A DNA stretch of 64,000 nucleotides, from contig CAYVBK010000024.1 in assembly GCA_964449465.1 (NCBI GenBank), forward strand, positions 13,243 to 77,242, written 5' to 3'. A program made the translations under genes and the position numbers. Of the stretch, positions 24,923 to 33,259 are shown piece after piece. Source of the stretch: CAYRXM01 sp964449465. Lineage in GTDB: Bacteria; Chloroflexota; Anaerolineae; JAFGEY01. Under the pieces are notes generated by a model. The model was given only the letters and a program-made list of their open reading frames with translations. It ran no database searches and was not told where the DNA came from. Position 1 is the first letter of the stretch; every line of letters begins with the position of its first letter.

Positions 24923-27196
24923 TCACCGGCACGTGCCGAAATTGCGTGCCACCAACACCACGTCTACAATGTCCACCCGCCCGTCGCCGTTAATATCGGC
25001 TGCGGCCGGGTTGGGGTTGGTTGAGCCAAACTGTCCGCCTACCGCCGACATGTCCAGGATGTTGACGCAGCCGTCATTGTTCACGTCGCCGGTCAAAGGC
25101 GTGACCGTGCTGCCTACCGTCACCTGGCCGTCGGTGCGGCTGACAGGCATGACCGCCGCCGATGCGTTGACCAGTTGCAGGTTGGCAAACCATAGCGGGG
25201 TGTTGCCGTTGGCCTTGCCGCGGAATGTGATGGCGATCAGGTTGCCGCTGCCGTTCAACGCGGGGGCCGGGTTGACCAGCGAAGCGGCAAAACGCACCTC
25301 GCCAGCAGTGTTGTTGATGGTATTGGCGATGATGTGCGGGTTGGCTGCCGACCACCAACCGCCTGCGCTGACGGCAGTGGCTTCGAGGATGGCCGGGTTA
25401 AAGCGCACGGTTGCGTCAATGGCGTACAGGTCGCCCACATTTTCGGCTCGCACATAGACGGTGATGGTTTGTCCGACGCCAGTTTGCGTCGCGGCCGGGT
25501 CAAAGCGCACCTGCTGGCCGCACACATTGACCGAGACATCGTCTATGTACATCCATGTGCGTTTGCCGTTGCCGTCGTTGATCACGTTAAAGTACAGCAC
25601 CACCTCGCGGCCCTTGTAGGGCGACAGGTCAAATGTCACCTGCCGCCACACGCCGTCGTTGCGGACCTGGCGCATAACCACACCGCCGCTCAACAACTGG
25701 TAATTGCGGTCCAGGATAAACATTTCCTGCCAGTCCACTTCACCATAGGGCTTGCCGCTCTCGCCCTGAATGGTCTCGGCCGGATTGTAGCCAATGTTTT
25801 CCTTGCCATCCCATTCGGCCTTGATGGTGTCCTGGCTGTGGGCCTTGTACCAGAACGACAGGGTGGGGTTGGATGCGCCGGCCGGGATGACGATATGCTG
25901 ATAGGCCGACGAATGGCTGTAGGCATCCCCTGTAGAGGACGCCACGCCCAGCCGCATCGAGCGGGTGCCACCGTGTGCGGCATCGGTGGTATAGTCGGCC
26001 GGGCGCGGGGTGTTGCCGCGATACCAGTCGCCAGTCCACTCGAACCCACGATTGCGCACCAGTTCGGCGCAGGGGCTGCTGCCATAGCAGGCGTTGACCT
26101 GCACATCGTCCACAAACATCCAGGTGCGATAGCCATTGCCGTTGTTGATTACGTTAAAGTAAACCACAATGTCCTGCCCGGCAAAGGCGGTGAGGTCGTA
26201 GGTGTACTGTGTCCAACCGTTGTTATTGCTGCGTTCGCGCATCAGCGTAGCCAGCCAGTTGTAGCAGCCGGCCTGCAAGATCAACACCTCTTGCCAGTCA
26301 TTGATCGAGGCTTTGTTGGCGGCGTTCCAGTCGAACGTACCGTCAATCACCTGAGCCGGATCATACAGGTCTTGGGTGGGGTCCGGGTTGTCCTTGACTG
26401 CGTCTTGGGTGAACCGGCGCGCCCAAAAGGTCAGGGTGACGCTGGTCGCATTGGCTGGCACGTGAATCTTTTGATAGGCCGACGAGTGGCTGTACACATC
26501 GGCACTGCCTGGCTCGATGCCCAGGCGCACCGAACGGCTGCCGCTGTGCTTGTCGGCGGTGGAATAGTTGGCCTTGTGCGGTGTGACCGGCATGTCCCAG
26601 CGACGAGTCTCTTCAAAACCGCCGTTCTCGATCAGATCGGAGCAGGTTTTGCCGCCATCGGGCGGGGTGACGCACTCGTTGATGGTGATGGTTGTTGGGG
26701 CGGCCGTATGCCCGATTACATTGCCATCGCGGTCGGCCAGCTTGGCCGAGACCCAACCCACTTGTGCCGCGCCTCGCGCACGCGCCGAAAAGCGAACGGT
26801 GGCCAGGGTGCCTCCGCCCGTTACCGGCTCGGTGGGGGCTAGCAAGGTCATGGCAAAATCTACTGTGCCGTTTTCCTGACTGGCCTTGTTCACCACGACA
26901 TAGCTGGGTTTGACCGATGGAAACAGGCTGCCGGGCAAAATCTGGATGCCGGGCTGAGTATCATCATCGTCCAATACCTGAAGCAGAGCCTTGTCAAAAG
27001 TCAGATGCACCTCGACCGCATAGAGGTTGGTCGCATTGGACACGCGAATGTCCACATTGACCGTATCACCCACGTTGACGCTGCTGCTGGACGGCACCAG
27101 AGTCAACGCAGCCGTTCCGTTGGCCCAGGTTGGGGTCGGAAGCAGCAGGGTCAGGCACAAGATGAGCGCAAAACTGTGTAGAAAAACCTTGTTCAT
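24923..27196 (-). CDS. Secreted two-cohesin scaffold-like protein with two jelly-roll domains and a dockerin
   Basis: 757 residues. Signal peptide (1-25), cohesin 1 (~30-175), two related jelly-roll (CBM-like) domains (~185-370 and ~375-560), cohesin 2 (~565-700) and dockerin (~703-757; DVNNDGCVNILD, DINGDGRVDIVD). The two jelly rolls share the segments SGSRSVRLG/GTRSMRLG, YSHSSAYQ and MF/Y-DDV, clearly an internal duplication. With two cohesins and one dockerin it is the only multivalent scaffold in the locus and could branch an assembly. The ligand of the jelly rolls, sugar or otherwise, is unknown. Confidence 0.82.
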   Translation of the reverse strand: MNKVFLHSFALILCLTLLLPTPTWANGTAALTLVPSSSSVNVGDTVNVDIRVSNATNLYAVEVHLTFDKALLQVLDDDDTQPGIQILPGSLFPSVKPSYVVVNKASQENGTVDFAMTLLAPTEPVTGGGTLATVRFSARARGAAQVGWVSAKLADRDGNVIGHTAAPTTITINECVTPPDGGKTCSDLIENGGFEETRRWDMPVTPHKANYSTADKHSGSRSVRLGIEPGSADVYSHSSAYQKIHVPANATSVTLTFWARRFTQDAVKDNPDPTQDLYDPAQVIDGTFDWNAANKASINDWQEVLILQAGCYNWLATLMRERSNNNGWTQYTYDLTAFAGQDIVVYFNVINNGNGYRTWMFVDDVQVNACYGSSPCAELVRNRGFEWTGDWYRGNTPRPADYTTDAAHGGTRSMRLGVASSTGDAYSHSSAYQHIVIPAGASNPTLSFWYKAHSQDTIKAEWDGKENIGYNPAETIQGESGKPYGEVDWQEMFILDRNYQLLSGGVVMRQVRNDGVWRQVTFDLSPYKGREVVLYFNVINDGNGKRTWMYIDDVSVNVCGQQVRFDPAATQTGVGQTITVYVRAENVGDLYAIDATVRFNPAILEATAVSAGGWWSAANPHIIANTINNTAGEVRFAASLVNPAPALNGSGNLIAITFRGKANGNTPLWFANLQLVNASAAVMPVSRTDGQVTVGSTVTPLTGDVNNDGCVNILDMSAVGGQFGSTNPNPAAADINGDGRVDIVDVVLVARNFGTCR

Positions 27197-27217
27197 TTTT
27201 TCCTCCGTTCCAATAGT

Positions 27218-28381
27218 TTATTCTTGATCGGTTGTATCCCAGGGCGTCGGCCCTTGACGGCCAAAGTTGCCGGCGACCAGGGTCAGATCCAAAATGTCTA
27301 CCAGCCCATCGGCGTTAATGTCGGCAGGTGCGTGATCGCTGCCAAAGTGCCAGGCCACAAAAGACAGGTCGCGGATGTCAATGCGGTTATCGCCGTTGAC
27401 ATCACCGCCCAGCAAAGTCACCGTACCGGCATGGGTCACGTCGTCCATTGTCACCCGCACCAGTGTTTCGCTCTCGGCCGAGAGGTATCCGGGCATTGAG
27501 GCGGTCAGCGTGTAAAACCCCTCGCCGTGCGATGTTTTGATTGTAAAAAGTCCTTGTGCATCGGTTTGTGCCTTGTCCCATTGTGCGGCGACCAGGTTGG
27601 CAAAGACGCCGATGCCGCCATATTTGTCGCTTCGCCCTTGTAATCGCACCGCGCCGACGATTTCGCCTGGTTTGCGCACAAATACCGCGCCGTGAAAAGC
27701 GGTGTTCAGGCCGATGGCGTCTGTGCCGGCCAGCAACCGGCTGGTGTTTTCGATGGCAACATTCGAGCGGCCGACCTGTTGTCCTCGCCAGGTGATGGTG
27801 GCCAGTTTTTGCCAGCCGCTGGGCTGAACCGGCAGGTCGGGCGCGCCGCTCACGATCAGGTTGACCTGGCCTTTTTGGTTATCGGCCTGATTGAGGACAA
27901 TTTGCTGCCCCGACCCGAACAGAGCAGTGACGGCAACCTGAACACCATTGGCAGCATCCTGATCGGCATCCTGGACGGCAATGATGGCCGGGTCGAACGA
28001 GATGCGCACCTCGATCTGTTGGATGGTGGCCGGGACGTTTTGCAAGGCGATCAGGATGTCGCTGCTTTTAACGCCGCCGATGGACATGGCTGCATCGCTG
28101 ACCAGGAGCGAAAAATGATCGTCGCTGACCGGCGTCGGCGTGGGGGTGGGAGGGATGGAGGTGGATGTCGCCGCCGGTGTGGGCAGAGGTGTGACCGTCG
28201 CAGGCGATGTGGGCGTCCATGTGGGCGTGGCGTCTGGCGTGGCGGTCAGCGCCGAATCGAACGGCGAGGGTGCCCATGCTGTCGCCGGCGCGGCCTGGCT
28301 GCCGATCATCGCCATGATCCATGCTGTCGCCATAACCAATCCGGCCAGATATGTCCAGTTGAAAGATGATTTGTGTACCAT
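27218..28381 (-). CDS. Secreted cohesin-dockerin protein with carboxypeptidase-regulatory-like domain
   Basis: 387 residues from 28381; an upstream in-frame ATG at 28483 lies beyond the putative attenuator and is not favoured. Signal-anchor-like N-terminus (YLAGLVMATAWIMAMIGS), Thr/Pro linker (~40-85), a divergent cohesin (~90-230; QQIEVRISFDPAIIAVQDADQD), a beta-sandwich (~235-320; GAVRLQGRSDKYGGIGVFAN), and a dockerin (~325-387; DVNGDNRIDIRD, DINADGLVDILD). First gene of the four-gene transcript controlled by the GTAAC repeats at 28502-28528. Confidence 0.8.
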   Translation of the reverse strand: MVHKSSFNWTYLAGLVMATAWIMAMIGSQAAPATAWAPSPFDSALTATPDATPTWTPTSPATVTPLPTPAATSTSIPPTPTPTPVSDDHFSLLVSDAAMSIGGVKSSDILIALQNVPATIQQIEVRISFDPAIIAVQDADQDAANGVQVAVTALFGSGQQIVLNQADNQKGQVNLIVSGAPDLPVQPSGWQKLATITWRGQQVGRSNVAIENTSRLLAGTDAIGLNTAFHGAVFVRKPGEIVGAVRLQGRSDKYGGIGVFANLVAAQWDKAQTDAQGLFTIKTSHGEGFYTLTASMPGYLSAESETLVRVTMDDVTHAGTVTLLGGDVNGDNRIDIRDLSFVAWHFGSDHAPADINADGLVDILDLTLVAGNFGRQGPTPWDTTDQE

Positions 28382-28406
28382 TTCGATAATTCCTTGCCCT
28401 GTTGGA

Positions 28407-28436
28407 CAAAAAAGAGGGGGAATTGTGGCTCCCCCT
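28407..28436 (-). terminator. Terminator-like hairpin in the leader of the cohesin-dockerin operon (possible attenuator)
   Basis: Seven-base stem AGGGGGA/TCCCCCT (28415-28421 with 28430-28436). On the minus strand it is followed by CTTTTTT. No minus-strand gene lies between the promoter region (28469-28528) and this hairpin, so it would stop transcripts before the first cohesin-dockerin gene. Confidence 0.6.
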
Positions 28437-28468
28437 GGTTGTGCTGTGTTTTTTTGTCTGGCTGTGTG

Positions 28469-28528
28469 ATTGTATGGTATCACAACCCCACAAAAAGTGC
28501 TGTTACGAAACCATTACAAAAGTGTTAG
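28469..28528 (-). promoter_or_regulatory. GTAAC-type triple repeat (11-bp spacing) with -10, four-gene cohesin-dockerin operon
   Basis: Plus-strand GTTAC (28502-28506), ATTAC (28513-28517) and GTTAG (28524-28528) recur at 11 bp. On the minus strand a TACAAT (28474-28469) lies 27 bases from the proximal half-site, or TACCAT at 22 bases. The -35 region is poor, as in activator-dependent promoters. Confidence 0.55.
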
Positions 28529-28643
28529 GCTTGGTTTATCCGGCAAATAGGGTAGGGCATGCTATCGTCTAGAGAGAAATTGTGGTATCATACCTGGAAG
28601 AGTTGGCTCAACGTGTTATTTGAAACCCGGAAAGGATTTTGCC

Positions 28644-30542
28644 ATGCTTTGTCAAGAATATGCGATCCACACCCTCAACCTCATTCCCCGCGCCGATTGG
28701 CGCCCTTATCCACCCATCACCGACCGTCTGGCCTGGAACAGCCTGCCCGATTCGGTGCGGCAGGCCTATGTGGCCTATGGCGAACAGGCGCAGCAAAGCG
28801 CGTGGCCGACGCTGTTGGCGGCTCGCTACCTTGATTTTGCCCGTGATGGCAATCGCAGCCGCTACGAGAGTCCTTATTTCGAGCGACGTAGCATGCTGGT
28901 CGGCCTGACGCTGGCCGAGTGTATGGAGAACCAGGGGCGTTTTCTGGATGACATTGTCAACGGCCTCTGGCTGATCTGCGAAGAATCGAGCTGGTGCGTG
29001 CCGGCGCACGTCCGTGTGCAAGAGGCCGGAATCGGACTGCCCGATACGACCGAGCCGGTGATTGACCTGTTTGCCGCCGAAACCGCCGCCGCGCTGTCTT
29101 GGGTGTACTATTTGCTGGGGCCTCGCCTGGATGATGTGTCGCCGTTGGTGCGCCCGCGCATCGAGCGCGAAATTCAGGCCCGCGTTCTCACGCCTTATCT
29201 GGAACGCGATCACTGGGGCTGGATGGGCTTTGGCGGCCAGCGGGTGAACAACTGGAATCCCTGGATCAACTCGAATATCCTGGCCACAGCTTTGTTGATG
29301 GAGGCCAACCCCGACCGACGCGGCGAGTTGGTGTTCAAGGCCATGCGCAGCATAGACTGTTTTGTGGACCCCTATCCTCAAGATGGCGGCTGCGATGAAG
29401 GCCCTGGCTATTGGGGGCGCGCTGGCGCTTCGCTGCTCGACTGTCTGGAACTGTTGTATTCGGCCAGCAGCGGGCAGATTGATGTGTATGGAGAGAGGTT
29501 GATTCAAGAGATTGGGCGATTTATCTATCGCGTTCACATCGCCGGAGATTATTTTGTCAATTTTGCCGATGCTTCGGCCCTGGTGACGCCCGATCCGTGG
29601 TGCGTCTTTCAATATGGGCGGCGCATTGGCGACGAGGGGCTGATTCGGCTGGGGGCCTGGGCGGCGCACGAAAAAGACCTGCTGTGCCGCGTCAGCCGGC
29701 AGGCCAAAGTAGAACGGTTGACCAGCCTGGGCCGTCTGCTGCCGACCCTGTTCAACCTGGATGCCCTCTTTGCCGCGCCGCATCAGCCGCCGTTGCCGCG
29801 CGATGCCTGGCTGCCGTTCATCCAGGTGATGACGGGGCGCGATCAAGCTGGTTCTACTCGGGGGTTGTTTGTCGCCGCCAAAGGGGGGCATAACGCCGAG
29901 AGTCACAATCACAACGATGTGGGCAATTTTGTCATCTATGCCGATGGCAAGCCGTTGATCGTGGATGCTGGCGTAGAGACCTATACGCGCCAGACTTTTG
30001 GCCCGGAGCGGTATACCATCTGGACGATGCAGTCGGCGTTTCATTCGCTGCTGCCGACGGTGGACGGCGTGCAGCAGGCGCCGGGCCGGGAATTTGCAGC
30101 GCGCGAGGTGAGCTATCAGGTAGATGAGGGCGGGGCCGAATTGAGCATGGACATTGCTGCTGCCTGGCCGCCCGAGGCGCACATCCAGACCTGGCAGCGC
30201 ACAGTGGCGTTGCGGCGCGGGCAGGCGGTCGAGGTGACGGATTGTTACGAGTTGAGCCGTCCGGCCGGCGAGATCGTCCTCAGCCTGTTGACGCCATGCG
30301 CTGTGTCGTTGCAAAGCGGCGCGGCAGTGCTGTCAGAGGCGGAGATGGTGGATGGGCGCGTTTCGGGGCAGGGTCAAGTTGAATGGGATGCGGCTTGTTT
30401 TGAGGTTTCAACCCACGAGATCGCCATTCACGACGCCCGCCTGTTGCCGGTGTGGGGGCCGTGCCTGACGCGCATCGTGTTCAAGGCCGTTCACCCGCCT
30501 GTGCAGGGGCAGTGGACGGTGCGAATTGGCCTGAATGGGTAG
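28644..30542 (+). CDS. Heparinase II/III family polysaccharide lyase-like protein
   Basis: 632 residues from the ATG at 28644 (AAAGGA upstream). An alpha/alpha toroid N-terminal half (IVNGLWLICEESSWCVPAHV; WNPWINSNILATALLMEANP) is followed by a beta-sheet half containing AESHNHNDVGNFVIYADGKPL, the His/Asn/Asp motif of the heparinase II/III family. No signal peptide is visible, so it may be intracellular and act on imported oligosaccharides. Substrate unknown. Divergent from the cohesin locus across 262 bases that hold the regulatory repeats above. The convergent terminator 30554-30590 follows. Confidence 0.85.
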   Translation: MLCQEYAIHTLNLIPRADWRPYPPITDRLAWNSLPDSVRQAYVAYGEQAQQSAWPTLLAARYLDFARDGNRSRYESPYFERRSMLVGLTLAECMENQGRFLDDIVNGLWLICEESSWCVPAHVRVQEAGIGLPDTTEPVIDLFAAETAAALSWVYYLLGPRLDDVSPLVRPRIEREIQARVLTPYLERDHWGWMGFGGQRVNNWNPWINSNILATALLMEANPDRRGELVFKAMRSIDCFVDPYPQDGGCDEGPGYWGRAGASLLDCLELLYSASSGQIDVYGERLIQEIGRFIYRVHIAGDYFVNFADASALVTPDPWCVFQYGRRIGDEGLIRLGAWAAHEKDLLCRVSRQAKVERLTSLGRLLPTLFNLDALFAAPHQPPLPRDAWLPFIQVMTGRDQAGSTRGLFVAAKGGHNAESHNHNDVGNFVIYADGKPLIVDAGVETYTRQTFGPERYTIWTMQSAFHSLLPTVDGVQQAPGREFAAREVSYQVDEGGAELSMDIAAAWPPEAHIQTWQRTVALRRGQAVEVTDCYELSRPAGEIVLSLLTPCAVSLQSGAAVLSEAEMVDGRVSGQGQVEWDAACFEVSTHEIAIHDARLLPVWGPCLTRIVFKAVHPPVQGQWTVRIGLNG

Positions 30543-30553
30543 CAACAAAAAAA

Positions 30554-30590
30554 GGCACGTGGCCGACCTCTATGGGGTCGGCCACGTGCC
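30554..30590. terminator. Strong hairpin terminator between convergent genes
   Basis: Fifteen-base perfect stem (30554-30568 with 30576-30590) with a 7-base loop. Seven A residues precede it, giving a T-tract for the minus-strand small gene. The plus-strand side has only TTGTTTG, so it is mainly a minus-strand terminator. Confidence 0.85.
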
Positions 30591-30624
30591 GATTGTTTGT
30601 GAACAGGCCTGTCAGCAGAGCCTT

Positions 30625-30828
30625 TTAGTTGGTTTTGTAGCAGGCGCGATGAAAAGCGACTTTTTTGTTCTTGCGGGTGCGTCCACCGATAAACTCGATC
30701 ATGTTGACCATCAACAGTTCGCCTTGTTTGATCGGCTTTTCACAAGCGGCACAACAGTGTCCGCTGGGTTTGGCGCGGTTGGCATCGCGGGTCGCCACAT
30801 CAGAACCCATTTTACTTGCGCGGGCCAT
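30625..30828 (-). CDS. Small putative zinc-binding protein
   Basis: 67 residues, highly basic. A CxxC pair (CCAACEKPIKQGE) and a later H-x2-C (VAFHRACYKTN) could form one zinc site. No named family was recognised. It has a good ribosome binding site (GGGAGGAATAGTC), its own near-consensus promoter (30880-30907) and its own terminator (30554-30590), so it is almost certainly a real monocistronic gene. It may bind nucleic acid, which is a guess from charge and zinc motif only. Confidence 0.75.
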   Translation of the reverse strand: MARASKMGSDVATRDANRAKPSGHCCAACEKPIKQGELLMVNMIEFIGGRTRKNKKVAFHRACYKTN

Positions 30829-30879
30829 GACTATTCCTCCCAGTCGTCGAATTCAATCCATTTTGCATAGCGAATTGCT

Positions 30880-30907
30880 ATTATACCCAGATCGGCCAAA
30901 ATGTCAA
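30880..30907 (-). promoter_or_regulatory. Near-consensus sigma70 promoter of the small zinc-protein gene
   Basis: On the minus strand TTGACA (30907-30902), 16-base spacer, TATAAT (30885-30880). The -35 box overlaps the mazG stop codon. Confidence 0.85.
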
Positions 30908-31929
30908 TTTGAGTTTTGCCGCTCCCATTCCCAAACGTGCGCTTGCAGGCGTTGGTTGGCCTGACGCAGCGCGCTTTCGGCGTCCAGGTTGAGCCGGCGC
31001 GCCAGGTGTGCCAGGTCGAACAACATGTCGCCGAGCAGCCGGGCCTGTTCGTCAGGCGATTCCATGTCGGGTAGGGTGGCGATGCCTCGGATGATCCGAT
31101 CCCGCAGAGCCGGAAGGGTGGTTTGCAACAGGCCGCTCGGTTCGGCATGTCGTTGCAGCGATTGCGCCTGCGCCAGGGCGGGCATCGAGCGAGAGACGCC
31201 GTTCAGCATCGAAGGTTTTTGATTTGTACCGTCTTTTTCTTGTTGCTTGATGCGTTCCCAGTTTAGCAGCACCTGTTCGACACCGTCTACGGCCAGGTTG
31301 CCAAAGACATGCGGGTGTCGGCGCACAATCTTGGCATTGACATATTGAATCACGTCGGGCAGTTTGAATTCGCCTTGTTCCACAGCAATCTGGATTTGCA
31401 TCAAGATGTGCAGCAGCACATCGCCCAATTCCTCTTGCAGCCCGGCCAGGTCGTCACGGTCCAGGGCATCCAGCACTTCGTAGGTTTCTTCCAAAAACCC
31501 TTCGCGCAGAGAGCGGTGTGTTTGTTTGCGGTCCCAAGGACATCCGTCGGGAGCGCGCAGATGGGCCACTGTGTCCTGAAAAGCCTCCACACTGGCGGCC
31601 GGGGGCAGTGGCGGCAGATAGAGCATGGCTGGGCCATCCACATCCGTGCCATCCAGGTCGGCCAGGGCAAGGGGCTGTATGTGAGGATTGGGTGCGTCGG
31701 CACGACCGACCAGAGTGACCGGCGCGTGGTCGGGATAGGCCCGGCGCAGCAGGCCGGCCAGTTCTGGCAGTGTCGTCGGGTCGGTCAGCGGGCCGATCAG
31801 GGCCGGGCGGTCGGGGCTGAGGGGGGGATAGTGGCGGCCAAGCAGCGATTCAAGAGAGGCCAGTTGCAAGGCGACGGGTTGAATGTTCAGGACGCGCAGG
31901 GTGGGGGCGATCAACGATCCATCTATCAT
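30904..31929 (-). CDS. mazG: MazG nucleoside triphosphate pyrophosphohydrolase with N-terminal extension
   Basis: 341 residues. The first MazG domain contains PDGCPWDRKQTHRSLREGFLEETYEVLDAL and ELGDVLLHILMQIQIA, with the EExxE and ExxD metal ligands. A second degenerate helical MazG-like half follows (~245-335; LLGDMLFDLAHLARRL). Residues 1-~115 lack a recognisable MazG fold and may derive from the tetrapyrrole-methylase-like partner seen in YabN-type proteins; this is tentative. It hydrolyses NTPs or dNTPs to the monophosphate for housekeeping or stress response. Last gene of the pgeF-yggT-AIRS-mazG operon, 11 bases after the preceding stop. Confidence 0.88.
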   Translation of the reverse strand: MIDGSLIAPTLRVLNIQPVALQLASLESLLGRHYPPLSPDRPALIGPLTDPTTLPELAGLLRRAYPDHAPVTLVGRADAPNPHIQPLALADLDGTDVDGPAMLYLPPLPPAASVEAFQDTVAHLRAPDGCPWDRKQTHRSLREGFLEETYEVLDALDRDDLAGLQEELGDVLLHILMQIQIAVEQGEFKLPDVIQYVNAKIVRRHPHVFGNLAVDGVEQVLLNWERIKQQEKDGTNQKPSMLNGVSRSMPALAQAQSLQRHAEPSGLLQTTLPALRDRIIRGIATLPDMESPDEQARLLGDMLFDLAHLARRLNLDAESALRQANQRLQAHVWEWERQNSN

Positions 31930-31940
31930 ATCAGTCTCTT

Positions 31941-32963
31941 TCAGAACAGGCGGGTGATTTCGTCTTGATCAAAGCGCGGCAGGGGCAGGCTGCCCTGTTC
32001 GCTGCGCAGAATCAGGCCATAATCGGGCGGAACGGCGCGGGCGATGGCCGTGCAGGGGATGCCGGCCTGCTGCAATGCGGCGCAAATCGGCGGCGCGGCG
32101 TCGGGCGCAACGGCGATCAACAGCGCGCCGGAAGCGATGACGCCCAGCGGGTCGAGGTTCAGGGCGCGGCACAGTTGGCGCGTCTCATCGGCGATGAGAA
32201 TGGCAGCCTGATCCACGATCAACCCGACGTGGGAGGCCATCGCCATTTCCCACAAACCGGTGGCCACACCGCCTTCGGTGGGGTCGTGCATGGCGTGGAT
32301 GGATAAAGGCGCGGTTTGCAGGGCAATGGCCGCATCTCGAACCACGCTGATGCCGGGCTGATGGAGGAAATGGCGACAGTGGGTCAAAAAATCCTCGGCA
32401 AAGAGCGGGCGCAGGTCGCCGTCTTTTTCGCGGGCAATGATGGCCGTGCCTTCGATGGCCGCCTGTTTGGTCATCAAGATCACATCATCCACCTGCACGC
32501 CGCCGCTGCGAATGAGGACGCCTGATGTAATTTCACCCAGCATCACGCCGACCACGATGGGGCGATCCAGGCCGCAGGTGATTTCGGTGTGTCCGCCGCA
32601 CGGCACCGCGCCGATAGAGCGGCAGGCGTCGGCAATCTGCCCCATAATGCGGTCAATCAGAGCCAGGTCGGTCTGATCGGGGGGCAGGAGCAGGGTGCAG
32701 AGAAACCAACGCGGCGTGCCGCCGGCAGCGGCCACGTCGTTGGCATTGACCTGCACGGCATACCAGCCGATCTCGTCGGTGGCAAAGGTGATCGGGTCGG
32801 TCTTGGCTACCAGCCAGCGTCCGCCCATATCTATGACAGCGGCATCTTCGCCTATGCTGGGGCGCACCAAAACTCGATCATCGGGCAGGGCAAAGGTGTG
32901 TTGGTGTAGCAAGGCGGCCAGGTGATGCGGCGGCACTTTGCCGGGCGGCAGGGCGCAGATCAT
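31941..32963 (-). CDS. AIR synthase-related protein (HypE/ThiL-like fold)
   Basis: 340 residues from 32963, overlapping the yggT stop by four bases (ATGA). The N-terminal half has the ATP/metal motif IGEDAAVIDMGGRWLVAKTDPITF and YAVQVNANDVAAAGGTP. The C-terminal half has HDPTEGGVATGLWEMA and DPLGVIASGALLIAV, characteristic of HypE-type AIR synthase relatives. HypE itself ends with a Cys that is carbamoylated; this protein ends RLF without it, and no hyp genes are nearby. The function is therefore probably another ATP-dependent dehydration or phosphorylation, not hydrogenase maturation. Confidence 0.82.
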   Translation of the reverse strand: MICALPPGKVPPHHLAALLHQHTFALPDDRVLVRPSIGEDAAVIDMGGRWLVAKTDPITFATDEIGWYAVQVNANDVAAAGGTPRWFLCTLLLPPDQTDLALIDRIMGQIADACRSIGAVPCGGHTEITCGLDRPIVVGVMLGEITSGVLIRSGGVQVDDVILMTKQAAIEGTAIIAREKDGDLRPLFAEDFLTHCRHFLHQPGISVVRDAAIALQTAPLSIHAMHDPTEGGVATGLWEMAMASHVGLIVDQAAILIADETRQLCRALNLDPLGVIASGALLIAVAPDAAPPICAALQQAGIPCTAIARAVPPDYGLILRSEQGSLPLPRFDQDEITRLF

Positions 32964-33259
32964 AAGCCGCTCCCTTGCCACAGCGCACTCAATATCATGA
33001 CCAGAATTTGCTCCACAATCCAGAGTAAAATCACGGCGACCATGACCGAAATGTCCCAGGCCACGTTTCCGCTGCGGATGGGCGGGATGCGGCGGCGGAT
33101 GGGCGCCAGCACCGGCTCGGTCAGTCGCCACAAAAATATCACCACCCGGTGGTATGGACCATAGATCATTTCCAGCAAGACCCGCATCAACAAGGTGATG
33201 CTGTACAGGCCGACCAGAAAATGAACGGCGTTGATGGTAAATATCAGAAACGATTTCAT
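32960..33259 (-). CDS. YggT family membrane protein
   Basis: 99 residues with two membrane helices (~5-30 and ~70-92). The family signature is LTEPVLAPIRRRIPPIRSGNVAWDISVMVAVILLW with the conserved Pro-x5-Pro spacing. The start at 33259 overlaps the pgeF stop (ATGA) and is preceded by GAGAGGTA. YggT proteins occur next to pgeF/yggS in many bacteria and have been linked to cell division and osmotic stress. Confidence 0.88.
   Translation of the reverse strand: MKSFLIFTINAVHFLVGLYSITLLMRVLLEMIYGPYHRVVIFLWRLTEPVLAPIRRRIPPIRSGNVAWDISVMVAVILLWIVEQILVMILSALWQGSGL

Noticed and set aside
16817..28381. True cellulosome
   Set aside because: No cellulase or other glycoside hydrolase carries a dockerin in the locus; the only catalytic dockerin protein is a C11 protease.
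31941..32963. Hydrogenase maturation protein HypE
   Set aside because: No C-terminal Cys and no hyp neighbours; only the AIR-synthase fold is supported.
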